Assembly: GCA_023144115.1 (NCBI GenBank)
Contig: JAGLGH010000003.1
Coordinates: forward strand, 1-5,117
DNA: 5,117 nt
Source: Nanobdellota archaeon
GTDB lineage: Archaea > Nanobdellota > Nanobdellia > Woesearchaeales > JAGLGH01
Direction of reading: 5' to 3'
Shown here: positions 1 to 5,117 of the stretch, one piece after another
Position numbering within the stretch: the first letter of the stretch is position 1
How the letters are laid out: every line of letters starts with the position of its first letter
Notes under the pieces: model-generated
Databases searched by the model: none
Told to the model about the DNA's origin: nothing
The model's input: the letters and a program-made list of their open reading frames with translations, nothing else
Program-made: the position numbers and the translations under genes

Positions 1-1
1 A

Positions 2-376
2 TTAGATCAAATAAAAGAAGAAAAAGAAAAAGCACTAAATCCTTATGCCTGCCTTAATAATGGCAAAGAAGAAACACCAGCAATATCTTCAATAATAAGC
101 AGGATTTCAGCAGGCTTTAATCCCAAGATTAGTGAACTTGAGAGTGTACTAACTGAAGCCTACAAAGTAATAAACAAAGAGGTAAATGACCTAATGCAAA
201 GCCACTATGATAACCAGCCATCCTTTAAAATGGGACTCCCAATTGCCAGGCATAAAATGCATTGGCAAGAATGTATAGAAATAGAATATAAGGCTCCTGA
301 CACAGATATAAGAAGAATAACAGAATCAGCTTATGAAAATCTTTGGAACGCTCAGGGCAACGTAAAACAGTTATGA
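2..376 (+). CDS. 3' end of an unrecognised protein gene (partial)
   Basis: The frame is open from the left edge of the window to a TGA at 374-376, giving 124 residues. There is no ATG, GTG or TTG in frame before the ATG at 194, and the residues upstream of it look like normal protein, so the true start lies outside the window and the 60-residue version from 194 should not be used. The visible part begins with a charged Lys/Glu-rich segment (about residues 2-10). A predicted amphipathic helical stretch follows (about 28-66, with ISELESVLTEAYKVINKEV as its core), and then a region rich in His, Trp and aromatic residues (about 67-105). I see no signal peptide, membrane segment or catalytic motif that I recognise. 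It is the only plus-strand gene here and it converges on the minus-strand gene group, with stops overlapping by 6 bp. I am confident that it is coding; its function is unknown. Confidence 0.7.
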   Translation, partial: LDQIKEEKEKALNPYACLNNGKEETPAISSIISRISAGFNPKISELESVLTEAYKVINKEVNDLMQSHYDNQPSFKMGLPIARHKMHWQECIEIEYKAPDTDIRRITESAYENLWNAQGNVKQL

Positions 377-507
377 TTCTAATAATTTATCATATTCCTT
401 TCCATATTTTTCTTTCATAGCAACAACCATAGCAATTAGCTTATCAATAAATGAATCTGACAAATCATCTCAATACCAAAATATTCATATCCAAAGCAAA
501 CTTTCAC
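371..507 (-). pseudogene. small frameshifted ORF after the TPR gene
   Basis: Reading down the minus strand, a GTG at 507-505 overlaps the TGA of the upstream TPR-like gene by four bases (GTGA), a common translational coupling arrangement. From there the frame reads MKVCFGYEYFGIE (507-469) and then runs to a stop at 436 with less protein-like sequence. A different frame opens right at this point (469) and runs to a TAA at 371. It encodes 32 residues that look like a genuine C-terminus: DDLSDSFIDKLIAMVVAMKE, then a Tyr/Lys-rich end finishing in LLES. Joining the two parts needs one added base (or two lost) near 469 and gives a protein of about 46 residues. The stop overlaps the stop of the convergent plus-strand gene. 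I do not recognise the family. The break could be real decay or a single-base sequence error, and the GTG start is inferred from the overlap only. Confidence 0.5.
407..415 (+). terminator. possible oligo-T terminator for the left plus-strand gene
   Basis: About 30 bases after the plus-strand stop there is a T-rich run (TTTTTCTTT) with no obvious hairpin. Archaeal RNA polymerase commonly terminates at such T tracts. The window is AT-rich and the tract lies inside the opposing small reading frame, so this is only a candidate. Confidence 0.22.
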
Positions 508-1400
508 TCACTGAGCCCTTTTAGCAATAATTTCACTTCTTCAATCATAGCTTTCTTATCCTCAATAGGAATTATATCATCTGGAGTTTCGTCAAGAACT
601 ATTAATGCATTTCTAAAATGATGTTTTGCAAGAATATTATTGCCCTTCTCCTTATATACTATTCCCAACAAGATACCAGTATGCGGTAAATCAGGCATGA
701 TTTCACTAATTTGTTTGCATAATTTCTCTGCCAGATTATAATTTTGATTTTCCATCAACTCAGAAAAATAAACCTCAAAAAGAAAAGGTGCATCATTAAA
801 ATTATCAATTACAAAATCATATTTCTTATCATCATCTAAAGCAAAAAATTCACTCTCAAAACCAGTACTCTCTTTATCTTCTACTTCAATATTACTAAAA
901 TCATCTTTTAGCATTGCTTCTATCTGGTTATCTGGAATCCCTTTTCGTCTGCATAAAGTCCTGACTTTTTCTTCATAATCTTTTTTTTCAGATAGACTCA
1001 TCACATCTGCACTATGCGTAAGCCATTTAACATATGCTTGCGAATCATCAAGCCAACTTCTATTATCAATACTCCATAAAAGATATTTAATGCAGAGAAC
1101 AAGTTCATGTTTTGTTATTTTTCTTTCATTAAGAATTTCAATAATATCCCTATACAAATTTACTTCAAAATGCGATTCAAAATAATCTTCATCTTTATCA
1201 AGATTCTCTAAGAAGTGTTTCAGATAATGGATTATCTCTTTATCTTTAATACTCTTATTATTCAAAAACTCATCAAGAACACATCTCTCTATCACATACA
1301 AAAAGTCTGCATATTCCTGTTCTTTGTCCAAGATAGTCTTTAAATTATCTAAAACAATCTTTGAATCTGGTTTTAATTGATCAATTATTTTCTTGCTCAT
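504..1400 (-). CDS. hypothetical protein with C-terminal TPR-like helices
   Basis: This is an intact 298-residue, acidic, soluble protein with no signal peptide or membrane segment. Residues 1-130 are predicted helical and rich in Leu, Asp and Glu, with an aromatic patch around LLWSIDNRSWLDD (107-119). Residues 165-195 are an acidic, probably flexible linker. The C-terminal third (about 205-272) reads as two helical hairpins of tetratricopeptide type: the first is built on NYNLAEKLCKQISEIMPDLP, and the second on ILLGIVYKEKGNNILAKHHF, followed by a further helix to the end. TPR arrays usually bind other proteins, so a scaffold or partner-binding role is plausible, but no enzymatic motif is visible. 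The ATG at 1400 has a weak upstream AAGGG with a 3-nt spacer. It starts 27 nt after the truncated RhuM stop and inside the remnant RhuM tail, so the ancestral genes overlapped. Its stop overlaps the next GTG. The base composition looks more AT-rich than PCNA or RNase J, in keeping with acquired DNA. The N-terminal part is unrecognised. Confidence 0.75.
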   Translation of the reverse strand: MSKKIIDQLKPDSKIVLDNLKTILDKEQEYADFLYVIERCVLDEFLNNKSIKDKEIIHYLKHFLENLDKDEDYFESHFEVNLYRDIIEILNERKITKHELVLCIKYLLWSIDNRSWLDDSQAYVKWLTHSADVMSLSEKKDYEEKVRTLCRRKGIPDNQIEAMLKDDFSNIEVEDKESTGFESEFFALDDDKKYDFVIDNFNDAPFLFEVYFSELMENQNYNLAEKLCKQISEIMPDLPHTGILLGIVYKEKGNNILAKHHFRNALIVLDETPDDIIPIEDKKAMIEEVKLLLKGLSE

Positions 1401-1446
1401 TTTCCCTTATATCAGCAGATTTCTTCACTAATTTATCAAAATCAGA
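1381..1446 (-). pseudogene. out-of-frame remnant of the RhuM C-terminal tail
   Basis: Directly after the last family-like residues of the RhuM reading frame, the +1-shifted frame continues for 21 residues, beginning SDFDKLVKKSADIRENEQ, to a TGA at 1383-1381. From memory, RhuM family proteins of about 330 residues end in a motif of the type FxSDFDK followed by basic residues, so this looks like the true C-terminus of the same gene. The middle of the protein, roughly 130-150 codons judged against the usual family length, is missing between the two parts. This tail overlaps the first 20 bases of the TPR-like gene, which preserves the ancestral gene junction. The match is by eye; a short charged tail can mislead. 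Confidence 0.55.
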
Positions 1447-1991
1447 TCATTCTTATTATAATCCATTGAAGTTGCATAAATATCAGTTATTTTTTGATAG
1501 AAATTTCTCTCACTGGTTCTAATTTCTCTTATTTCTTCTAAAAGATTATCAAAATAATTCTTATTTAAAAAAGAACCATTCTTTAAACGCTCCTTATCTA
1601 AAACATATCCTTTTATCGCAAATTGATTCAATATTTTAGTTGCCCATATCCTAAATTGAGTAGCTCTATGTGAATTTACCCTATACCCTACAGAAATGAT
1701 AGCATCAAGGTTGTAGAAGTCGACTTCTCTTTTAACATCCCTATTACCTTCTTTTTGAACTATTAGGAAATTCCTAATAGTTGCTTTTTCATCTAACTCA
1801 TGAGTTTGAAATATATTCTTTAAATGCTCATTGATTGTAGAGATTGTAACATCGAATAGCTTTGCCAGCATTTTCTGACTCAACCATACAGTTTCATAGG
1901 CATATTTTACTTCTATTGATTCTTCTTGAGCTTGAGCTGTGAATATCAAAAATTCTGCAGTACTATTCCGTATAGTTAATCCTTTAATCAT
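1428..1991 (-). CDS. RhuM family (virulence RhuM) protein, truncated
   Basis: These 187 residues match the N-terminal half of the RhuM family, first named from a Salmonella pathogenicity island and widespread in prophages and accessory regions of bacteria and archaea. Its molecular role is not firmly known. Family features in order are IRNSTAEFLIFTAQ (7-20); a helix-turn-helix-like segment, VWLSQKMLAKLFDVTISTIN (35-54), followed by EHLKNIF; YNLDAIISVGYRVNSHRATQ (93-112), running on into FRIWAT; GYVLDKERLKNGSF (128-141); and ERNFYQKITDIYATSMDYNK (161-180). The N-terminus looks complete. The frame then leaves the family after about residue 181 and stops six codons later, whereas full-length relatives run to about 330 residues. 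The missing half normally contains a conserved segment of the type VQNKLHxAxHGxTAAE. The ATG at 1991 overlaps the PCNA stop by 8 bp, with GGGTAGAG as a weak ribosome-binding site. The gene is probably non-functional, or makes only an N-terminal domain. The family call is confident; any activity is doubtful. Confidence 0.85.
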   Translation of the reverse strand: MIKGLTIRNSTAEFLIFTAQAQEESIEVKYAYETVWLSQKMLAKLFDVTISTINEHLKNIFQTHELDEKATIRNFLIVQKEGNRDVKREVDFYNLDAIISVGYRVNSHRATQFRIWATKILNQFAIKGYVLDKERLKNGSFLNKNYFDNLLEEIREIRTSERNFYQKITDIYATSMDYNKNDLILIN

Positions 1992-2730
1992 TCTCTACCC
2001 GAGGAGCAAGAATAAACATAAGCTGAACCCTATCAACAACCTTATACTCTAACTTAAGCGGATAATCCTTATTAAAATAGATTGATACTTTTTCAGAAAG
2101 CTTTGAGCCGCCAATCATCTTTTTAAGATATTCCAGAGAATATTTTGAGCGAATCTCTTCATTACCTTCCACATTTATCTTGATTTCATCATTGCTCTCA
2201 AGCTCTACTTTCACATGCGAAAGATCGCCTTCTGCAAGAAGCGTGAACTTATTAGGGGATGCAATGAAATTGACAGAATCTGCCACAATATCAGCATCCT
2301 CAATGCACTCATTGAGAACAGAAGAATCCATCTGCACAGATGCAGGGAATGAAAGATCAGGTATTTTCTGCTCTTTCTCCTCAAGATCAATAATCGGAAG
2401 GCTGAATGTTCTTTTTGATGTCCCTTTAAGCACTATTTTAAGCTTATTATCCTTTTCAAGACTAAGTGTCACAACATCATTTGGTTTTGCTCTCTTAAGA
2501 AATTGCTTGAAATTGTTCAGATTGATTGCAAGATCAATTGGCTCTTTTACATCATATTCTGTGAATGTTGATGAAAGCAACTTGAAGACAACCATAGATA
2601 CATTTGCAGGGTCCATAGCCACAAGCTCAATCGCATCACTTGTTATTTTAAACCTTGCTTCACTAACAAGTTCAGAGATAATTGCTATGCTGTCTTTTAG
2701 ATATTTTGGTTCAACTAAAGTAAGTTTCAT
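1984..2730 (-). CDS. pcn: DNA polymerase sliding clamp PCNA
   Basis: This gene encodes the replication processivity clamp, a ring-forming trimer that encircles DNA and tethers polymerases, ligase, FEN1 and other factors. From the ATG at 2730 it has 248 residues, the normal archaeal length, with two PCNA folds. Recognisable parts are MKLTLVEPKYLKDSI at the start; the signature helix-strand ELVAMDPANVSMVVF (35-49); LNNFKQFLKRAKPNDVVTLS (71-90); the interdomain connector, an acidic Asp/Glu-rich stretch around 113-128 that binds PIP-box partners; and a C-terminal LEYKVVDRVQLMFILAPRVE (227-246), typical of the family. A frame extension to an ATG at 2757 adds nine unconserved residues. The 2730 start has GGGGGA six bases upstream and gives the canonical N-terminus, so I chose it. 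The gene lies 90 nt downstream of RNase J on the same strand, and its last 8 bp overlap the RhuM fragment. Nothing in it appears damaged. Confidence 0.97.
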   Translation of the reverse strand: MKLTLVEPKYLKDSIAIISELVSEARFKITSDAIELVAMDPANVSMVVFKLLSSTFTEYDVKEPIDLAINLNNFKQFLKRAKPNDVVTLSLEKDNKLKIVLKGTSKRTFSLPIIDLEEKEQKIPDLSFPASVQMDSSVLNECIEDADIVADSVNFIASPNKFTLLAEGDLSHVKVELESNDEIKINVEGNEEIRSKYSLEYLKKMIGGSKLSEKVSIYFNKDYPLKLEYKVVDRVQLMFILAPRVEND

Positions 2731-2736
2731 TATATT

Positions 2737-2742
2737 TCCCCC
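2737..2742 (-). promoter_or_regulatory. ribosome-binding site deciding the PCNA start
   Basis: On the minus strand, GGGGGA lies six bases before the ATG at 2730. It is a partial match to the GGAGGTGA-type archaeal Shine-Dalgarno sequence and the only G-run in the leader. It supports the 248-residue start over the longer reading from 2757, whose coding sequence would include this site. Confidence 0.5.
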
Positions 2743-2745
2743 ACA

Positions 2746-2815
2746 TTTATATAGCATTAATAAGCATAATTCCTCATAATATTCAAGAATGTGTAAACTC
2801 CATATCTTATTTAAA
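2746..2815 (-). promoter_or_regulatory. candidate promoter region of PCNA
   Basis: The 90-nt gap between RNase J and PCNA holds two TATA-like elements on the minus strand: TTTAAATA at 2815-2808 and TATATAAA at 2753-2746. The second is the better TATA sequence, but its centre is only about 20 nt before the ATG, too close for the usual start roughly 26 nt downstream of TATA. The first would give a leader of about 55 nt, which agrees with the G-rich ribosome-binding site. PCNA may have its own promoter or be read through from RNase J; the sequence does not decide. Confidence 0.3.
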
Positions 2816-2820
2816 TTCTT

Positions 2821-4152
2821 CTATTTTTGTATTGTGATGCATTCCCCTTCTTTTATCTGGTAGACATTTTTATAATCCATCTCTTCTGCAAGGTCCTTCA
2901 GCGCTGTTGTCATGCGCAAATCACCATGCGCAGGTATTATATTTTTCGGTCTGACCATATTGAAAAGGTCACGCAAATCTTCCCTTGCTGCATGACCGCT
3001 CACATGGATATCTTTAAAGATTCTTACCTTATGCTTTCTCAGCATATCTTCAAGAACCCTCCTGTTCTGCCTATTTGTCTCAGTAGGGATTGTTGTGCAT
3101 GAGAATACCACATGATCGCCTGGCTTAAGCTTAAAGCCCATAGAGCCCGATGCAATCCTTGATAAGACAGCTTTTGGCTCACCCTGATGGCCTGTTACGA
3201 CTATCAGATACTTGCCCCTGGCAGAATCAGCTATCTTTCTAAGCCTGTTAGGAATCTTATTTCCAAACGATACCATCTCTACATCTTTGCTGAAATTTAT
3301 TATTGCAGTCTCTTCCCCTGCTTTCACATACTTAGCAAGGCTTCTTCCTGCAAATATTATCTTCCTGTTAAGCTTTTTCCCAAACTCTATTATAGACTTC
3401 AGCCTGGCGAGATGCGAGGAGAAAGTAGTTACAAAGATAATTTTTCCAGTTGCATCAGTTCCTAGCAGGACATCCTTAAGCATCTGTTTTGCCACAGACT
3501 CTGACGGCATTTTCCTTTCATCATAAGCATATGTCGAATCCACAATCAAAGCCAGAACTCCAGAGTCACCTAACTTCTTAAGCCTTGCAAAATCTGGCTT
3601 TTTTCCAAGAGTAGGCTCCATGTCTAATTTAAAGTCATTAGCATATATTATAGCCCCGTATTTAGTATGAATAGCAATCATCACAGTCTGTGGTGTTGAA
3701 TGTGTTATATTGATGAACTCTATTGTTATATTCTCTGATAATTTATATGTAGAGTTTGGGTTCAGCACAAGAATCTTATTCTTGATCCGCATTCTTGCGT
3801 CTTTTAGTATAGCATTCACAACTGCTGCAGAAAATGGTGTGCAGATTATAGGAGCATTAAATTCATCTGAAAGAAAAGGTATTGCACCAATATGATCCAG
3901 ATGTGCATGAGTGGGGATTATCGCTTTTACTTTATCCCTCCACCCCTCAATAACAGATATATCAGGAATAGCATTCTGCTCTGTCAGCTCCTCTTTTGTC
4001 AGCCTGCTTATATCCTCATCTTCAGTATATCTTATGTAATTCTCAAGATGTATACCCATATCGCAGATGACAACTTCATCATCTACCTTTATTGCTGTCA
4101 TATTCCTTCCTATTTCACTATATCCTCCTACTGCAAAAATTTGAACAACCAT
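2821..4152 (-). CDS. rnj: archaeal ribonuclease J (MBL/beta-CASP nuclease)
   Basis: This is a 443-residue metallo-beta-lactamase/beta-CASP hydrolase of the RNase J family. Archaeal members degrade RNA 5'-to-3' and act in RNA turnover and processing in the cytoplasm, using two zinc ions. Motifs, numbered from the ATG at 4152: motif 1 region with D31 (VVICDMG), motif 2 THAHLDHIG (81-89), motif 3 H151 (ITHSTPQ), motif 4 D173 (ANDFK). The beta-CASP part has an acidic D205 (VDSTYA), TTFSSHLARL (242-251), VTGHQGEP (319-326), SGHA with H387, and the terminal IPAHGD with H409. The order and spacing are complete, so it should be active. The compact size without a long C-terminal extension is the archaeal form rather than the roughly 550-residue bacterial enzyme. 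A TTG at 4161 would add three residues, but the ATG at 4152 lies the right distance from a TATA box for a leaderless mRNA, so I prefer it. PCNA follows on the same strand. Confidence 0.95.
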   Translation of the reverse strand: MVVQIFAVGGYSEIGRNMTAIKVDDEVVICDMGIHLENYIRYTEDEDISRLTKEELTEQNAIPDISVIEGWRDKVKAIIPTHAHLDHIGAIPFLSDEFNAPIICTPFSAAVVNAILKDARMRIKNKILVLNPNSTYKLSENITIEFINITHSTPQTVMIAIHTKYGAIIYANDFKLDMEPTLGKKPDFARLKKLGDSGVLALIVDSTYAYDERKMPSESVAKQMLKDVLLGTDATGKIIFVTTFSSHLARLKSIIEFGKKLNRKIIFAGRSLAKYVKAGEETAIINFSKDVEMVSFGNKIPNRLRKIADSARGKYLIVVTGHQGEPKAVLSRIASGSMGFKLKPGDHVVFSCTTIPTETNRQNRRVLEDMLRKHKVRIFKDIHVSGHAAREDLRDLFNMVRPKNIIPAHGDLRMTTALKDLAEEMDYKNVYQIKEGECITIQK

Positions 4153-4175
4153 ATCTATCAAAAAAAGGAACGCTT

Positions 4176-4190
4176 GTATAAATACTTTTG
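4176..4190 (-). promoter_or_regulatory. TATA/BRE promoter of RNase J, leaderless start
   Basis: The minus strand reads CAAAAGTATTTATAC. TTTATA (4182-4177) is a TATA box, and the purine/A-rich CAAAAG just upstream resembles a BRE (TFB recognition element). The box centre lies about 27 nt before the A of the ATG at 4152, the usual archaeal distance from TATA to transcription start. No ribosome-binding site is present between them. Both points suggest that transcription starts at or within a base or two of the start codon. Confidence 0.6.
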
Positions 4191-4317
4191 GAAAAAGATA
4201 ACAGAATGATTTAATATTTTCTTTGGATTTAGTTTCAAATTTTTTCTAAACAATTCTTTTCTTTTGCGAATCTAATATCCTTTACATCTTAATAAAAGAA
4301 GGCAACTAAGAATCTAT

Positions 4318-4341
4318 ATTAATTATTTTAGGATAATTAAT
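4318..4341 (-). repeat. inverted repeat across the endonuclease stop codon
   Basis: ATTAATTAT (4318-4326) and ATAATTAAT (4333-4341) are perfect 9-bp reverse complements separated by 6 bases, and the TAA stop of the LAGLIDADG gene (4325-4323) lies in one arm. A T-rich stretch (TTCTTTTATT, 4300-4291) follows on the minus strand. This could help end the endonuclease transcript or protect its 3' end. All the stem pairs are A-T, so the hairpin would be weak and chance is possible. Confidence 0.35.
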
Positions 4342-5075
4342 CTTTCTTGAATAGTAGTATTTGGAGGTAAATGACCCAATTTTTTCCAAACTGTATATCT
4401 AGTCTTATGCCTCGGGTTATTTGTTCCAATAATCTTAAACCATTTTTCAATCTCTTTAATCTTTCGAATATTTAATGCATAAGAGTTACTGATATTTCTA
4501 TTGCATTTAAATCCCTTAATACTTTTTTGTACAATCTTTGATTCTATATCTAATTTATCCAATAAAAATTTAAGTTGTTTTAATAAGTTTTTAGAACAAG
4601 AAGTTATTCTAAATTCTGGATGATAATTATGCGTTCTCTTCCACTCAATTGATGATTTGGCTCTTGATCTTTCACACCAAAAAGAACCATCTGTATCAAA
4701 AATCCCTCTTAAAACTGCTTTAATTACATCTTTCTTATTAGAATATAATACAATAAGGGGAATTTCTACAACCTTAGACTTTGAACCCACATAAAAACCT
4801 AAATCTATTGCTTTATTAATTACCCCCTTTTTGTAAGTTGAGATTCCATAAACACCCCAATAAGGAAAATGTCTCGCCTTGACATTTATAAAATACTTTG
4901 AAAATAATGGTGCTAAATAATTATCATAATATAATTTATCTTCTGTAGGGCTTCCAGTAATATACAAAGCATCTTTATCACTTTCAATCCAACCGTCACC
5001 TATGAAAGCTCCTAAGATTTCAACAACTTCAGGATTATTAAACCATTCTGTATTTTTTGTTATATGGAGATCCAT
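4323..5075 (-). CDS. LAGLIDADG homing endonuclease, two-motif, apparently free-standing
   Basis: This 250-residue protein carries two LAGLIDADG helices, ILGAFIGDGWI (20-30, catalytic Asp27) and VLRGIFDTDGSFW (121-133, catalytic Asp129), about 100 residues apart. That is the spacing of single-chain enzymes that fold as a pseudo-dimer and cut a long, asymmetric DNA site. Each motif is followed by a basic, aromatic half-domain suited to DNA contact. The C-terminus ends WKKLGHLPPNTTIQERLIIL (230-249), a tail I recall from archaeal members of this family. Both acidic residues are present, so it may be active. I see no intein splice motifs (no N-terminal Cys/Ser block, no C-terminal His-Asn), and the ORF starts with its own ATG. 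It could be free-standing or the ORF of an intron whose edge lies beyond 5117. A T/A-rich stretch about 26 nt before the ATG could be a weak TATA element. It is very AT-rich compared with RNase J. It lies 170 nt upstream of the RNase J start on the same strand. Confidence 0.88.
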   Translation of the reverse strand: MDLHITKNTEWFNNPEVVEILGAFIGDGWIESDKDALYITGSPTEDKLYYDNYLAPLFSKYFINVKARHFPYWGVYGISTYKKGVINKAIDLGFYVGSKSKVVEIPLIVLYSNKKDVIKAVLRGIFDTDGSFWCERSRAKSSIEWKRTHNYHPEFRITSCSKNLLKQLKFLLDKLDIESKIVQKSIKGFKCNRNISNSYALNIRKIKEIEKWFKIIGTNNPRHKTRYTVWKKLGHLPPNTTIQERLIILK

Positions 5076-5117
5076 TTAAATCACGAGATTATTTTTTCTA
5101 AAAATAAGAAATTTCCC

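Noticed and set aside
2731..2757. A longer PCNA N-terminus from an ATG at 2757
   Set aside because: The nine extra residues are not PCNA-like and include the G-rich ribosome-binding site. Starting at 2730 gives the conserved N-terminus and the usual length.
2180..2779. A 199-codon plus-strand open frame antisense to PCNA
   Set aside because: It lies almost entirely over the unmistakable PCNA gene. Its Ser/Leu-rich translation is typical of the antisense of a real gene, and it has no recognisable domain.
4153..4161. TTG start for RNase J
   Set aside because: It adds only three residues, and the TATA spacing places transcription start at about the ATG at 4152.
2827..4209. Several plus-strand open frames of 60-105 codons across the RNase J gene
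   Set aside because: All oppose a complete gene with every catalytic motif in place, have no domain of their own, and are rich in Ser, Cys, Ile and Tyr, as expected of shadow frames.
4162..4322. Possible tRNA or small RNA gene in the gap between the endonuclease and RNase J
   Set aside because: The stretch is AT-rich, has no cloverleaf or T-arm-like sequence and no GC-rich island. The RNase J promoter and a weak inverted repeat are all I can support.
1..5117. CRISPR array, insertion-sequence ends or transposase
   Set aside because: I found no regularly spaced repeats, no terminal inverted repeats paired around a gene, and no transposase or integrase motif on either strand.

Overview
The window looks like a low-GC archaeal chromosome. 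The evidence is a complete archaeal/eukaryotic-type PCNA sliding clamp, an archaeal-type RNase J (metallo-beta-lactamase/beta-CASP nuclease), a TATA box about 27 nt upstream of the RNase J ATG that fits a leaderless transcript, and a two-motif LAGLIDADG endonuclease. The AT-rich sequence, tight packing and gene overlaps would suit a small-genome DPANN-type archaeon, but that lineage is an inference.

Layout from left to right: (1) positions 2-376, plus strand, the 3' part of an unrecognised gene whose start lies outside the window. (2) Positions 371-507, minus strand, a small frameshifted reading frame whose stop overlaps the stop of the plus-strand gene. (3) Positions 504-1400, minus strand, an intact 298-residue protein with TPR-like helices at its C-terminus. 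(4) Positions 1428-1991, minus strand, the N-terminal half of a RhuM family protein. What appears to be the RhuM C-terminal tail follows immediately in another frame (1446-1381), so the middle of the gene seems to have been deleted. (5) Positions 1984-2730, minus strand, PCNA. (6) Positions 2821-4152, minus strand, RNase J. (7) Positions 4323-5075, minus strand, a LAGLIDADG endonuclease. No stretch over 300 bases lacks a gene.

The two housekeeping genes, RNase J (5'-end RNA decay and processing) and PCNA (replication clamp), lie head to tail 90 nt apart. Directly behind PCNA comes a group of three minus-strand genes (RhuM, TPR-like protein, small ORF) that overlap each other or nearly do: RhuM overlaps PCNA by 8 bp, the ancestral RhuM stop would have overlapped the TPR gene by 20 bp, and the TPR stop overlaps a GTG start by 4 bp. 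The simplest reading is an accessory RhuM-TPR cassette that arrived at the 3' end of PCNA and is now decaying, with one internal deletion and one frameshift, while the TPR gene remains open. The LAGLIDADG gene on the other side of RNase J is a second mobile-type gene. The most interesting point is the possible RhuM plus TPR gene pair and its visible erosion.
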